Notes: generated from the sequence alone by a model not told the origin. DNA of 64,000 nucleotides from Flavobacterium sp. H122 (GCF_004959765.1 NZ_SJZD01000001.1:248001-312000); one strand, 5' to 3'; counted from the first letter of the stretch, positions 1 to 8,195 are shown. Translations and numbers: made by a program.

Positions 1-18
1 AAAAAAGTTTCTCTGATA

Positions 19-405
19 TTATTGATTTAGGTTCTCGAAAACACCATCAACATAATACCATTGCTCACCTTGTTTTTTAAATGAAGATTTTTCATGGTGG
101 CAATGACTTTGAAGACTACTATCCATAAAATAGGCCTTAAATTCGACAGTCGTTTCGGTAGTTTTTACAACTTCTAATTTTAACCAGGTATTTTGAACTG
201 ACCATGCTAAAATATCCTTTTTATTATGAAACTTACGAGTCGAAATATGAGTTGTAGCCAATAAATAATCAGCATTATGTGTACAGTAGGCACTATAACG
301 CGAACGCATTAATGTTTCAGCAGTAGCAGGTTTCGCCTTACCTGACAAATACGGTTCACAACAGTTTTCAAATGAGATATTTGAACAGCAATAACATAAT
401 TTCAT
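19..405 (-). CDS. YchJ-like (UPF0225) SEC-C motif protein
   Basis: The 128-residue protein starts with a cysteine-rich segment (CYCCS, then CCEPY) of the SEC-C zinc-binding kind. It continues with the YchJ signature around residues 27-45 (PATAETLMRSRYSAYCTHN) and an NTF2-like body. This matches the UPF0225/YchJ family in layout and length. The molecular role of the family is not firmly established; zinc binding is likely. Its start overlaps the stop of the upstream 70-residue gene by four bases (ATGA), so the two are probably translationally coupled. Family assignment is confident, function is not. Confidence 0.85.
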   Translation of the reverse strand: MKLCYCCSNISFENCCEPYLSGKAKPATAETLMRSRYSAYCTHNADYLLATTHISTRKFHNKKDILAWSVQNTWLKLEVVKTTETTVEFKAYFMDSSLQSHCHHEKSSFKKQGEQWYYVDGVFENLNQ

Positions 406-614
406 AGTTTTGTTTTTTGTTCCAATTGGTTCAATAAAACTTTATATCTGCTCAATTCAATCAAATCATTGTCATCGACAGCAAAATCAGTCAATTCTTC
501 TAACAACTCTTTTGCTTCTTCCAACTTTAATCCTGCTCCTTCACTATCCTTTTTTGCCAAACAATCAATTACTGCTTGCACGGTAACTTTTAATACTTTA
601 AAATCAATTTCCAT
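402..614 (-). CDS. Small hypothetical protein
   Basis: A 70-residue acidic, mostly helical protein with no signal peptide and no recognised domain. It sits 38 bases after the methyltransferase gene and overlaps the YchJ-like gene by four bases, which supports it as a real gene in a three-gene unit. The overlapping plus-strand frame of similar length has no such context and was not chosen. No function can be proposed. Confidence 0.6.
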   Translation of the reverse strand: MEIDFKVLKVTVQAVIDCLAKKDSEGAGLKLEEAKELLEELTDFAVDDNDLIELSRYKVLLNQLEQKTKL

Positions 615-652
615 TTATCAAATCTTTGCGTGCAAAAATAGAACAATATTCC

Positions 653-2251
653 CTATCCTTTCAATAAATGAATACTAACAGTAGCATAATCAGTATTGGG
701 GAATCGTTGAAAAAATCTAGAATCAGAAACCAAACCTGCTTTTTCAGCAACTTTAACAAACTCTTCAATTTCAACAATATATTGATCTGATAATCCATGT
801 GTTACATCATAAGCAGTCGCTGGTGTTTTTCCAATATTCTGCGCTACTATCTTAGAATTTACCGTATGCAATTCTATAAGCAACAAACCAAATTTATGCA
901 CGTATTTTGACCATTTTTCAAGATGTTCAAACAAATTGGCTTCCACAGCATTATTTGATAATAGTTCTCCACGATAAGCAAATGCACCTGTTGAATTACT
1001 TGTAATGTTATGCATGCTTTTGGGTTCAGTCCAAATACGATTGTGGTCCAGAAAGGTTCTTACATTAAGTAAATCTTTTAAATCAATACCGTAGTTTTCC
1101 TGTAAATCTTCGGCTAATAAATCAGGATTTCCTATGTCACCCCAAATTACTTTTGCCCAAATATCTGCTTTAATCAAATTGGCACGAGTCACTTTCAAAG
1201 CTACTTGGTTATAATCGGCTCCCACAAGAAACAATGGATATTCTTCGAGCATTTTTCCTCTTAAAGTCTGTCTTTCAATTACATTAAAAATATGCTGTAA
1301 AAAAGCACCATTACCACAACCCATATCAAGTATTCCTTTAGGTTGTTCGGCAATTGGTCTATTAAACAATTCTATGATAATTTCATCAATCACTTTAAAA
1401 TAAGTACTGTGCGCGCCACCACTACCCCACACATTCATTTCCCGGTTTACGTGAATTTCTGTTTCATTAACAGCTATATCTCTTAATTTGTTTGGATTGC
1501 CAAAAAGAAGGGTTTCAATATTTTTTAGCATAGGTAAATAGGAAACCGTAACTCCATAAGCTGAAGCTCTTTTAGCAAAGAATAAACCCGCTTCTGTAAA
1601 CTGATATTTTCCTTTTTTTTCTGTAAACCAACCTAAATTGGTAAAAAAGTCAAGCATTACTGTAAAAGCTTCGGGTTCTTTATGAAATTCATCGGCACTA
1701 AACGAAGTTTCCATGAAATACTTATGAAACATTCCTGTCATTCCCAAATTAACAATCAAAGGTGATACAAGAATTCCTTCAATATGTTTCAGAATTTGAT
1801 GTTGAATTTGCCCTAAAACTGTGGTGGTATCAGGTTGTAAACCAAATCGGTTTTTGTATTTTTCAAACAAAGGATTCAAAATTGAAATGGAATGACTATT
1901 TATCACATTAGCTGTAAAAGCATCAGTCAAGGACAGTGTTTTTACCACATCATCATATAAATAAAACTGAGAGAAAGCTATTTCAGATTTATCATTAATT
2001 GCAATCGATATTTCATTTTTTTGATTAACCACTTCATACTCTAAAAAACCTTGTGACGCCAAAGCCCGTATAGCAACATTTAAATAACCCTCATTTGCAT
2101 TAAATTTATCTGTTAATTCTTTTAAATTGGTTTTATGTACTTCCAGTAAATAACTTGTTATTCCTTTTTCTTTTAAAATACTGGCAATAGGAACTATTAC
2201 AATCCCGTCGAGATGACGAAAAATAGATTCTCTTAATTCGGTTGGTGTCAT
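653..2251 (-). CDS. Large class I SAM-dependent methyltransferase
   Basis: The 532-residue protein has a typical SAM-binding motif I (ILDMGCGNGAFL) at about residue 305 and a following acidic motif (VGADYNQVAL), so the second half is a Rossmann-fold methyltransferase. The first 250 residues look like two winged-helix/dimerisation segments (around residues 1-90 and 150-235), as in O-methyltransferase-like proteins and polyketide-associated methyltransferases. No polyketide or peptide synthetase gene is nearby, so the substrate is unknown. It is the first gene of a minus-strand unit with two small genes and is transcribed away from the Crp/Fnr gene. The catalytic class is certain, the role is not. 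Confidence 0.8.
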   Translation of the reverse strand: MTPTELRESIFRHLDGIVIVPIASILKEKGITSYLLEVHKTNLKELTDKFNANEGYLNVAIRALASQGFLEYEVVNQKNEISIAINDKSEIAFSQFYLYDDVVKTLSLTDAFTANVINSHSISILNPLFEKYKNRFGLQPDTTTVLGQIQHQILKHIEGILVSPLIVNLGMTGMFHKYFMETSFSADEFHKEPEAFTVMLDFFTNLGWFTEKKGKYQFTEAGLFFAKRASAYGVTVSYLPMLKNIETLLFGNPNKLRDIAVNETEIHVNREMNVWGSGGAHSTYFKVIDEIIIELFNRPIAEQPKGILDMGCGNGAFLQHIFNVIERQTLRGKMLEEYPLFLVGADYNQVALKVTRANLIKADIWAKVIWGDIGNPDLLAEDLQENYGIDLKDLLNVRTFLDHNRIWTEPKSMHNITSNSTGAFAYRGELLSNNAVEANLFEHLEKWSKYVHKFGLLLIELHTVNSKIVAQNIGKTPATAYDVTHGLSDQYIVEIEEFVKVAEKAGLVSDSRFFQRFPNTDYATVSIHLLKG

Positions 2252-2332
2252 TAATTTTTTGGTTTTTTGTTTGTTAAACCAAATATAAAATTTTTAACGA
2301 AAAAGTAACTATTTTCCTTATTATAAGAATGG

Positions 2333-2340
2333 TATATTTG
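2333..2340 (+). promoter_or_regulatory. Putative -7 promoter box for the Crp/Fnr gene
   Basis: TATATTTG fits the Bacteroidetes -7 consensus TAnnTTTG and lies 17 bases before the start codon of the Crp/Fnr regulator. No good TTG -33 box is visible. The leader would be short. Confidence 0.45.
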
Positions 2341-2357
2341 TAATAATTATAGAAACC

Positions 2358-2984
2358 ATGAAAGAGTTAATCAAATCGCATTTCCCTAATTTTAATCCTC
2401 AACTGATTGAAGAAATAGACAGCCATGCTACCATTAAAAATGTTAAGGCCGGCGAAATATTGATGCGTTCCGGACAGTATATTAAAAATACGGTTTTAGT
2501 AGTAAGCGGGAAAGTAAAGGTGTATCGTGAAGATGAAGATGGAGGAGAATTTTTTATGTATTATCTTCAACCCGGACAGGCATGTGCTATTTCTATGATT
2601 TGCGCCACAAAACAGGAAACAAGCTCTGTTATGGCAAAAGTTGTGGAAGATGCCGAGTTAATCATGATTCCTTTACAACTCATGGAAAAATGGATGAATG
2701 AGTACCGTTCATGGTATGAATTTGTAATTGAAACGTATCGTAACCGCTTTGAGGAAGTGCTGACAGTAATTGACAACATTGCTTTTAAAGCCATGGATGA
2801 ACGGTTAGAGTTTTACCTAAAAAGACACAAAGATGCTTGTAATTGCAATGATGTAAAACTATCACATCAGGAAATAGCATCCGATTTGAATACTTCACGT
2901 GAAGTGATTTCCAGATTATTAAAAAAAATGGAGCAACGTGGACTGGTAAATTTACACCGAAGCTACATTGAAATATTGTCCTGA
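2358..2984 (+). CDS. Crp/Fnr-family transcriptional regulator
   Basis: The 208 residues comprise a cyclic-nucleotide-binding-type beta roll (about 10-115), a dimerisation helix and a C-terminal winged helix. The recognition helix around residues 179-188 reads TSREVISRLL. Its R181, E182 and R186 match the three DNA-contact residues of E. coli CRP (R-E-x3-R), not those of FNR, so TGTGA-type half-sites are expected. Such a site lies just downstream (2994-3009), before the sulfur operon. Cysteines at 76, 82, 161 and 163 (the last two as CNC) could make a thiol or persulfide sensor, which is inference. It is probably the local activator of the sulfur genes. Confidence 0.88.
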   Translation: MKELIKSHFPNFNPQLIEEIDSHATIKNVKAGEILMRSGQYIKNTVLVVSGKVKVYREDEDGGEFFMYYLQPGQACAISMICATKQETSSVMAKVVEDAELIMIPLQLMEKWMNEYRSWYEFVIETYRNRFEEVLTVIDNIAFKAMDERLEFYLKRHKDACNCNDVKLSHQEIASDLNTSREVISRLLKKMEQRGLVNLHRSYIEILS

Positions 2985-2993
2985 TTGTTTCAA

Positions 2994-3009
2994 TGTGACA
3001 TATATCACT
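2994..3009. promoter_or_regulatory. CRP-type operator before the sulfur operon
   Basis: TGTGA-CATATA-TCACT is nearly identical to the CRP consensus TGTGA-N6-TCACA. It lies 10 bases past the regulator's stop codon and 45 bases before the permease start. A near-match -7 box (GAAATTTG, 3031-3038) follows. If transcription starts about five bases after that box, the site is centred near -41, the usual place for class II activation. Confidence 0.6.
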
Positions 3010-3053
3010 GTAAAATTCATTTTATAACATGAAATTTGTATCAAAATATACGA

Positions 3054-3842
3054 ATGGAAATTATAGGATTCATAACGGCTTTACTTATAGGGGTATCACT
3101 TGGACTCATAGGCGGTGGCGGCTCAATCCTGACAGTTCCCATACTTGTATATTTTTTTAAAATCGATCCCTTAGCAGCAACCAGTTATTCATTATTTATT
3201 GTAGGTATTACAGCGTCGGTTGGTTCTTATAAAAATTATAAATTACAGCATTTGGACTTTACAAAGGCATTATATTTTGCTGTTCCTGCCATTGCATCTA
3301 TATTAACAGTCAGAAAATTTATCTTACCTATTTTACCCGATATATTCTTTAAAGTAAATAATTTTGTATTGACCAAAAACAAGTTTATAATGATTGTTTT
3401 TGGTATATTGATGCTAAGCTCATCAATGGCAATGATTTTTAGAAAAACATCAGAAGTTCCACATAAAACCAACTTATTCAAACTTAGCCTGATAGGTTTA
3501 ACCGTAGGTATTGTGACTGGTTTTTTAGGAGCCGGTGGCGGATTTTTAATTATCCCTGCTTTATTGTTTTTTGGCGGGTTGGAAATGAAAAATGCTGTAG
3601 GGACTTCATTATTTATTATTGCGGTCAATTCACTTTTAGGTTTTGCAGGCGATGTAATTAATGGGCTGACAATAAATTACAAACTATTGCTTTTCTTATC
3701 TGCCATATCTATCACTGGTGTATTTTTTGGAACTTTTTTACTCACAAAAGTCAAAAGCCAAAAATTAAAACCTGCATTTGGTTGGTTTGTTCTAACTATT
3801 GGTATATTTATATTGTTTAACGAAATAGCACATCCAAAATAA
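3054..3842 (+). CDS. TauE/SafE (TSUP) family sulfur-compound permease
   Basis: A polytopic membrane protein of about 262 residues with two related halves. Each half carries a glycine-rich TSUP signature (LGLIGGGGSILTVPIL near the N terminus, GFLGAGGGFLIIPALL in the middle). Members move sulfite, sulfoacetate or other sulfur anions across the inner membrane. The ATG at 3054 (MEIIGF) is preferred over an in-frame TTG 18 bases upstream, because the first membrane helix begins right after it. It is the first gene of the sulfur operon; the transporter gene after it begins 11 bases downstream. The exact substrate and direction are unknown. Confidence 0.88.
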   Translation: MEIIGFITALLIGVSLGLIGGGGSILTVPILVYFFKIDPLAATSYSLFIVGITASVGSYKNYKLQHLDFTKALYFAVPAIASILTVRKFILPILPDIFFKVNNFVLTKNKFIMIVFGILMLSSSMAMIFRKTSEVPHKTNLFKLSLIGLTVGIVTGFLGAGGGFLIIPALLFFGGLEMKNAVGTSLFIIAVNSLLGFAGDVINGLTINYKLLLFLSAISITGVFFGTFLLTKVKSQKLKPAFGWFVLTIGIFILFNEIAHPK

Positions 3843-3853
3843 GAAATAATTGA

Positions 3854-4420
3854 ATGATTGAAATTATTAAACATCCTTGGCATTGGGCAGTTGCAGGTAC
3901 CCTGATTGGTTTAACAGTACCCGCTTTATTATTGATAGGTAACAAAAAGTTAGGTGTTTCATCATTTATGCGTCATATTTGCGCCATTTGCTTTCCTAAA
4001 AAAATTCCTTTCTTTTTATATGAATGGAAAAATGAAGCATGGAACCTTTTTTTTGTAGCCGGCATTTTTTTAGGAGGATTTATTGCCACACAGTTTCTAA
4101 GCAATCCAGAACCTATAAGAGTTGCGGAAGCTACTAAAGAAGCTTTGATTAATTATGGTATTACCGATTTCAGCAGTATTATGCCAATTGAAATTTTCAG
4201 CATGGAGAACATATTCACCTTAAAAGGATTTTTCTTTTTTGTTGTTGGAGGGTTTATGGTTGGTTTCGGTAGCCGTTATGCTTCAGGATGCACCAGCGGA
4301 CATTCAATCATGGGAATTGCCAATTTACAGTTACCCTCATTAATTGCAACCTGCTGTTTTATGATAGGCGGTATCTTTTCAGCAAATGTGATTTTGCCGT
4401 TACTTTTTAAAATTGTATAG
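3854..4420 (+). CDS. YeeE/YedE transporter, N-terminal half protein
   Basis: This 188-residue membrane protein has the YeeE/YedE (DUF395) motif ASGCTSGH at about residues 143-150. The cysteine and histidine are conserved in thiosulfate transporters of this family. In many bacteria one longer protein holds both halves; here the second half is a separate gene starting two bases after this stop. The two halves probably assemble into one channel that takes up thiosulfate or a related sulfane-sulfur compound. Both halves keep their signature motifs and open frames, so this is a gene split, not decay. Confidence 0.87.
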   Translation: MIEIIKHPWHWAVAGTLIGLTVPALLLIGNKKLGVSSFMRHICAICFPKKIPFFLYEWKNEAWNLFFVAGIFLGGFIATQFLSNPEPIRVAEATKEALINYGITDFSSIMPIEIFSMENIFTLKGFFFFVVGGFMVGFGSRYASGCTSGHSIMGIANLQLPSLIATCCFMIGGIFSANVILPLLFKIV

Positions 4421-4422
4421 TT

Positions 4423-4833
4423 ATGAAAAACTTAAAATACTTACTTGTTGGAATTATTTTTGGCATCATTTTTATCAAAGCAGAAATTGTCAGTTGGTTC
4501 CGCATTCAGGAAATGTTCCGGCTGGAATCCTATTTTATGTATGGCGTAATAGGTACAGCTGTGTTGGTGGCGATGATCAGTATTTGGCTGATAAAAAAAT
4601 TCAACGTTAAAACAATCAGCGGAGAGACCATTACCTTTGAAGATAAAAAATTCAGCAAAGGCCAGATTTACGGCGGTTTGATTTTTGGAATAGGATGGGC
4701 AATTACCGGGGCTTGTCCCGGTCCATTATTTGCACAAATCGGAAGCGGCTTTCTGGTAGTAGGAATCACACTTTTGAGTGCTGTTTTAGGCACTTGGATT
4801 TACGGATATATTCAAAATAAATTACCTCATTAA
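4423..4833 (+). CDS. YeeE/YedE transporter, C-terminal half protein (DUF6691-like)
   Basis: This 136-residue membrane protein carries the second YeeE/YedE signature, GWAITGACPGPLFAQIG, at about residues 91-107, with the conserved cysteine of GACPG. It is the natural partner of the preceding half protein; the two genes are separated by two bases. An overlapping frame at 4413-4610 is out of register with this motif and was rejected. The substrate (thiosulfate or another sulfur species) is inferred from the family and the neighbouring persulfide dioxygenase. Confidence 0.87.
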   Translation: MKNLKYLLVGIIFGIIFIKAEIVSWFRIQEMFRLESYFMYGVIGTAVLVAMISIWLIKKFNVKTISGETITFEDKKFSKGQIYGGLIFGIGWAITGACPGPLFAQIGSGFLVVGITLLSAVLGTWIYGYIQNKLPH

Positions 4834-4844
4834 TTTTAAATAAT

Positions 4845-6272
4845 ATGGAAAATAAAAAATTTAACATAGAACAAATATACACAGGCTGTTTAGCACAGGG
4901 AGCTTATTATATCACTTCCAATGGTGAAGCAGCTATTATTGATCCGTTACGAGAAGTTCAACCCTACTTAGATAGATTAGAACGTGATGAAGTGAAATTA
5001 AAATACATTTTTGAGACTCATTTCCACGCCGATTTCGTATCGGGACATTTAGACCTTAGTAAAGCTACCGGAGCGCCAATTATATATGGCCCGACAGCAC
5101 AACCAGAATTTGAGGCTATTATTGCTGCAGACAATCAGGTATTTGAAATTGGAGATATCAAAATAAAAGTATTGCATACGCCGGGACATACCATGGAAAG
5201 TGCAACTTATTTACTGATCGATGAAAACGGTAAAGATCAGGCAGTTTTTTCCGGAGACACTTTATTTATAGGTGATGTAGGCCGACCTGACTTAGCACAG
5301 AAAGCTGCGTCAATGACACAGGAGCAATTAGCGGCTACATTATTTCATTCGTTACGCGATAAAATTATGACACTGGCAGATGACGTTACTGTATATCCGG
5401 CTCATGGTGCCGGCAGCGCATGCGGTAAAAACATGAGCAAAGAAACCGTTTCAACAATAGGTGAACAAAAAGCAGCCAATTATGCATTACGTGCAAATAT
5501 GACCGAAAGCGAATTTGTCACAGAAGTATTGGAAGGATTGACTCCTCCTCCTGCCTATTTTGGTATGAATGTCGCTATGAATAAAAAAGGGTATAACAGC
5601 TTCAGCGAAGTTTTAAATAACGGAATGAAAGCTTTAACACCAAATGAATTTGAAGAAACTGCAGACACAAATAATGCCGTAATTTTAGATACCAGACCTC
5701 CTGGGGTATTTTACACAGAACATATTCCGCAATCTATAAACATAGGTATAGGAGGCGATTTTGCTCCTTGGGTAGGAACACTGATTGCTGATGTCAACCA
5801 ACCTATTTTAGTGGTTTGTGAAACTGGTAAAGAAGAAGAAACTATTACAAGACTAAGCCGCGTAGGTTTTGATGCTATTTTAGGACATCTGGCAGGTGGA
5901 TTTGAAACTTGGAAAGAAGCAGGAAAAGAAACCGATACAATAAAACGTATTTCTGCAGAGCAATTTGCACAGCAAGTTAAAATTGGAGAAGACAAAGTTA
6001 TAGATGTACGTAAAGAAAACGAATACAGTGCAGAACATCTTGATGAAGCTTACAGCAAGCCACTGGCATATATAAACAACTGGATAAACGAAATAGATTC
6101 TAAAGAACATTTTTACATTCATTGTGCAGGCGGATACCGCAGTATGATAGCCGCTTCAATCCTGCAGGCACGTGGTTATCGAAATTTCACTGAAATCGAC
6201 GGTGGTTTCAATGCAATAGCTAAAACAGACTTACCTAAAACCGATTTTGTTTGTCAAAGTAAAATATTATAA
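4845..6272 (+). CDS. Persulfide dioxygenase-like MBL hydrolase fused to two rhodanese domains
   Basis: Residues 1 to about 240 form an ETHE1-like metallo-beta-lactamase domain. It has the metal motif THFHADFVSGH (H59, H61, D63), then HTPGHT, SGDTLFIGDVGRPDL and YPAHGAGSACG. Two rhodanese domains follow. The first has CETGKEEE as its active loop; the second has CAGGYRS, a canonical catalytic loop. Enzymes of this build oxidise glutathione persulfide or similar persulfides to sulfite, and the rhodanese parts move sulfane sulfur. It lies directly after the transporter halves and one base before the YgaP-like gene, which points to intracellular sulfide/persulfide detoxification. Confidence 0.92.
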   Translation: MENKKFNIEQIYTGCLAQGAYYITSNGEAAIIDPLREVQPYLDRLERDEVKLKYIFETHFHADFVSGHLDLSKATGAPIIYGPTAQPEFEAIIAADNQVFEIGDIKIKVLHTPGHTMESATYLLIDENGKDQAVFSGDTLFIGDVGRPDLAQKAASMTQEQLAATLFHSLRDKIMTLADDVTVYPAHGAGSACGKNMSKETVSTIGEQKAANYALRANMTESEFVTEVLEGLTPPPAYFGMNVAMNKKGYNSFSEVLNNGMKALTPNEFEETADTNNAVILDTRPPGVFYTEHIPQSINIGIGGDFAPWVGTLIADVNQPILVVCETGKEEETITRLSRVGFDAILGHLAGGFETWKEAGKETDTIKRISAEQFAQQVKIGEDKVIDVRKENEYSAEHLDEAYSKPLAYINNWINEIDSKEHFYIHCAGGYRSMIAASILQARGYRNFTEIDGGFNAIAKTDLPKTDFVCQSKIL

Positions 6273-6273
6273 G

Positions 6274-6474
6274 ATGAAAACAATAATCAGCAATTGGCAT
6301 CTCATGCGTTTTATACGTCTTGCTTTTGGAATATTTCTGATTTTTCAGGCTTTTGAAACTCGCCAATGGATTTTTCTTGGTTTTGCGGCTTTCTTTTTGT
6401 TTCAGGCTTTATTCAATCAAGGATGCGGTATAAATAATTGTGAAATTCCTAAGAATATTAAAAAAGATGAATGA
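6274..6474 (+). CDS. YgaP-like (DUF2892-type) small membrane protein
   Basis: About 66 residues with two hydrophobic helices, a central FETRQW segment and a GCGINNC motif near the C terminus. This resembles the membrane-anchor part of YgaP-type rhodaneses, here as a stand-alone protein. The two cysteines could take part in sulfur transfer with the upstream rhodanese domains, which is inference. The ATG at 6274 lies one base after the previous stop; a longer in-frame start would run into that gene. Its end overlaps the thioredoxin start by eight bases. Confidence 0.75.
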   Translation: MKTIISNWHLMRFIRLAFGIFLIFQAFETRQWIFLGFAAFFLFQALFNQGCGINNCEIPKNIKKDE

Positions 6475-6769
6475 TTCATTTCAAAATATTATAAACAGCG
6501 ATAAGCCTGTACTGATAGACTTTTTCGCTACTTGGTGCGGTCCCTGCCAAATGTTGACTCCAGTACTGAAAGAGGTTAAAGACAGTATGGGCGAAAGGAT
6601 ATCTGTAATAAAGATTGATGTAGATAAAAATCAGGAGTTGGCTGCTAAATATCAAGTCCGTGGCGTACCCACAATGATGCTTTTTCAAAAAGGACAGCAA
6701 TTGTGGAGACAATCCGGTGTTTTATCAAAAGAAGACATTATCCGCACTATTACTGATAAAAGCTTATAA
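6467..6769 (+). CDS. Thioredoxin
   Basis: A 100-residue single-domain thioredoxin with the WCGPC active site inside DFFATWCGPCQM and the cis-proline loop RGVPTMMLF. There is no signal peptide, so it acts in the cytoplasm. In this operon it probably releases sulfide or reduces persulfides on the rhodanese and dioxygenase partners, an inference from context. The start at 6467 (MNDSFQN) overlaps the preceding gene by eight bases. The longer in-frame start at 6440 would add residues that are unusual for the family. Confidence 0.92.
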   Translation: MNDSFQNIINSDKPVLIDFFATWCGPCQMLTPVLKEVKDSMGERISVIKIDVDKNQELAAKYQVRGVPTMMLFQKGQQLWRQSGVLSKEDIIRTITDKSL

Positions 6770-6773
6770 ATTT

Positions 6774-6959
6774 ATGTTAAAGAAACATATTTTAACAATT
6801 GTTGGTATTATTTTTGGTGCTATAGGTGGGTACTTGTACTACAAATACGTAGGTTGTATTTCCGGTACATGTGCCATCACTTCCAAACCACTCAACAGTA
6901 CATTATACGGTATGCTGATGGGAGGTTTAATTGGAAATTTATTTGAAACTAAAAAATAA
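6774..6959 (+). CDS. Small membrane protein with GC motif (DUF6132-like)
   Basis: A 61-residue protein with an N-terminal membrane helix (ILTIVGIIFGAIGGYLYY), a middle segment with two cysteines (GCISGTCAITS) and a glycine-rich second hydrophobic helix. It resembles the small DUF6132 family of Bacteroidetes, but this match is from memory and tentative. It follows thioredoxin by four bases and is clearly part of the operon. Two cysteines flanked by membrane helices suggest a thiol-linked task. Confidence 0.65.
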   Translation: MLKKHILTIVGIIFGAIGGYLYYKYVGCISGTCAITSKPLNSTLYGMLMGGLIGNLFETKK

Positions 6960-6980
6960 TAACTTTTAAAATTTTTAATC

Positions 6981-7172
6981 ATGAAAAAATTAGCAGCATC
7001 ATTAGCAGTAGCAGCATTATTATTCTCAGTGGGTACTTTTGCTCAGGAAGTAAAAAAAGAAACAAAAGCAAAAAAAGCAAAAACTGAAAAAAACTGCACA
7101 GTAGAAGAGAAAAAAGCGTGCAGTACTGAAAAAAAATCATGTTGTGCGGCAAAAGCTGAGAAAAAAGCTTAA
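6981..7172 (+). CDS. Exported Cys/Lys-rich micropeptide
   Basis: 63 residues. The first 21 form a clean signal peptide (hydrophobic core, TFA cleavage site). The remaining 42 contain about 14 lysines and four cysteines (39, 47, 54, 55; last pair CC) in a simple K/E/A background. No family was recognised. It is the last gene of the sulfur operon, followed by a strong terminator. Possible roles are a periplasmic sulfane-sulfur acceptor, a metal-binding peptide or a thiol buffer; none is shown. The clear signal peptide, the operon place and the terminator argue that it is a real gene. Confidence 0.7.
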   Translation: MKKLAASLAVAALLFSVGTFAQEVKKETKAKKAKTEKNCTVEEKKACSTEKKSCCAAKAEKKA

Positions 7173-7279
7173 ACCCATGAAATGCATCTGTTAAAATGAT
7201 GCGGGAAATTAAAAATAGAATTCTAAAATTCCACGAAATTTAGATAATGTTTAAATATTCAAATTTTTTGGTAAAGATT

Positions 7280-7315
7280 AAAAAATAAAGGGGTTTTAAA
7301 ACCCCTTTATTTTTT
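7280..7315. terminator. Bidirectional terminator
   Basis: A near-perfect hairpin (AAAAATAAAGGGG paired with CCCCTTTATTTTT, loop TTTTAAAA) with T tracts on both strands. It lies between the converging sulfur operon and the TPR gene. Confidence 0.9.
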
Positions 7316-7358
7316 ATGCTAACAAGTTTATATCATAGTATTGACAAGTATTATCATT

Positions 7359-8165
7359 TTATCTGCAATTTTCTATGTAAAACTTCTCAGCTTTTAAATC
7401 GCCTAAACTGCCTGCAATTCTTAAATCCTCACACGCTCCAACGAAATCTTTTTTTGCATTTTTTGCATCCGATCGATTTCTATATGCGTTAAAATATTTA
7501 GGAAAAACTTTAATAGCCTCTGTATAATAATCTATTGCGAGATCATATTTTTTCAATCTAAAATATATGTGGCCTATATTATTATAAGCCATGTACCCCT
7601 TAGGATTAACTTTTATAGTTTTCTTATAAAAAACAATGGCGTTTTCAAGTTCATTTTTTTCTTCATAAAGACGTCCTTTCGCAAAAAATGCTATATCCCA
7701 ATCAGGATCTAATTCAAAAGCTTTTTCCAAATCTTTTTCAGCATCTGCAAACTTCTTAAGTGATATATTTATCAATGACCTGTCATGCCAAGCCCACTTA
7801 ATCTCTGGTTTTAATTTAATCGCAACAGTAAAATCCTCCAATGCCTCATTTAGTTGATTCAGTTGTTCTTTGAAGGCTCCTCTATAGTAATAAACATCAA
7901 ACTGATTAGGAGCCAATTTTGCTGCCATGTTCAAATCTTCAAGGCCACCTTTAAAATCGTGCAAAAAACCTTTTAACCTTGCTCTTTTAAAATAGTTTTC
8001 AGCCGTAGGATTTATGTTTATGAAAGTAGTCTGATCTTTTATTCTGTTCCTTGCTCCTTCCCATTGCGATGAGTCAATTTGTTGTGCTGTATTGCTCATT
8101 AAATCAACTTGACTGAAAGTAAGATTTACAAACAGCAGTAATAATAATATTATTTTGTTTTTCAT
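7359..8165 (-). CDS. Exported TPR-repeat protein
   Basis: A 268-residue protein with a signal peptide (MKNKIILLLLLFVNLTFS, then Q) followed by about six tetratricopeptide repeats, for example AYNNIGHIYFRLKKYDLAI. TPR proteins act as protein-binding scaffolds. The gene is the last of the minus-strand run that holds the type VI baseplate genes and lies 30 bases after the second lipoprotein. It may be part of that island or simply read with it. It is probably periplasmic or bound to the envelope. Confidence 0.8.
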   Translation of the reverse strand: MKNKIILLLLLFVNLTFSQVDLMSNTAQQIDSSQWEGARNRIKDQTTFININPTAENYFKRARLKGFLHDFKGGLEDLNMAAKLAPNQFDVYYYRGAFKEQLNQLNEALEDFTVAIKLKPEIKWAWHDRSLINISLKKFADAEKDLEKAFELDPDWDIAFFAKGRLYEEKNELENAIVFYKKTIKVNPKGYMAYNNIGHIYFRLKKYDLAIDYYTEAIKVFPKYFNAYRNRSDAKNAKKDFVGACEDLRIAGSLGDLKAEKFYIENCR

Positions 8166-8195
8166 TGCAATTTTAAAAAGTTAAGCTGTATAAAA

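Noticed and set aside
4413..4610. Open frame overlapping the second YeeE half
   Set aside because: It is out of register with the conserved GACPG motif and only overlaps the true gene start.
3854..4833. The split YeeE/YedE read as a frameshifted single gene
   Set aside because: Each half has its own start, stop and intact signature motif, and the two-base gap is typical of operon neighbours, so a frameshift is unlikely.
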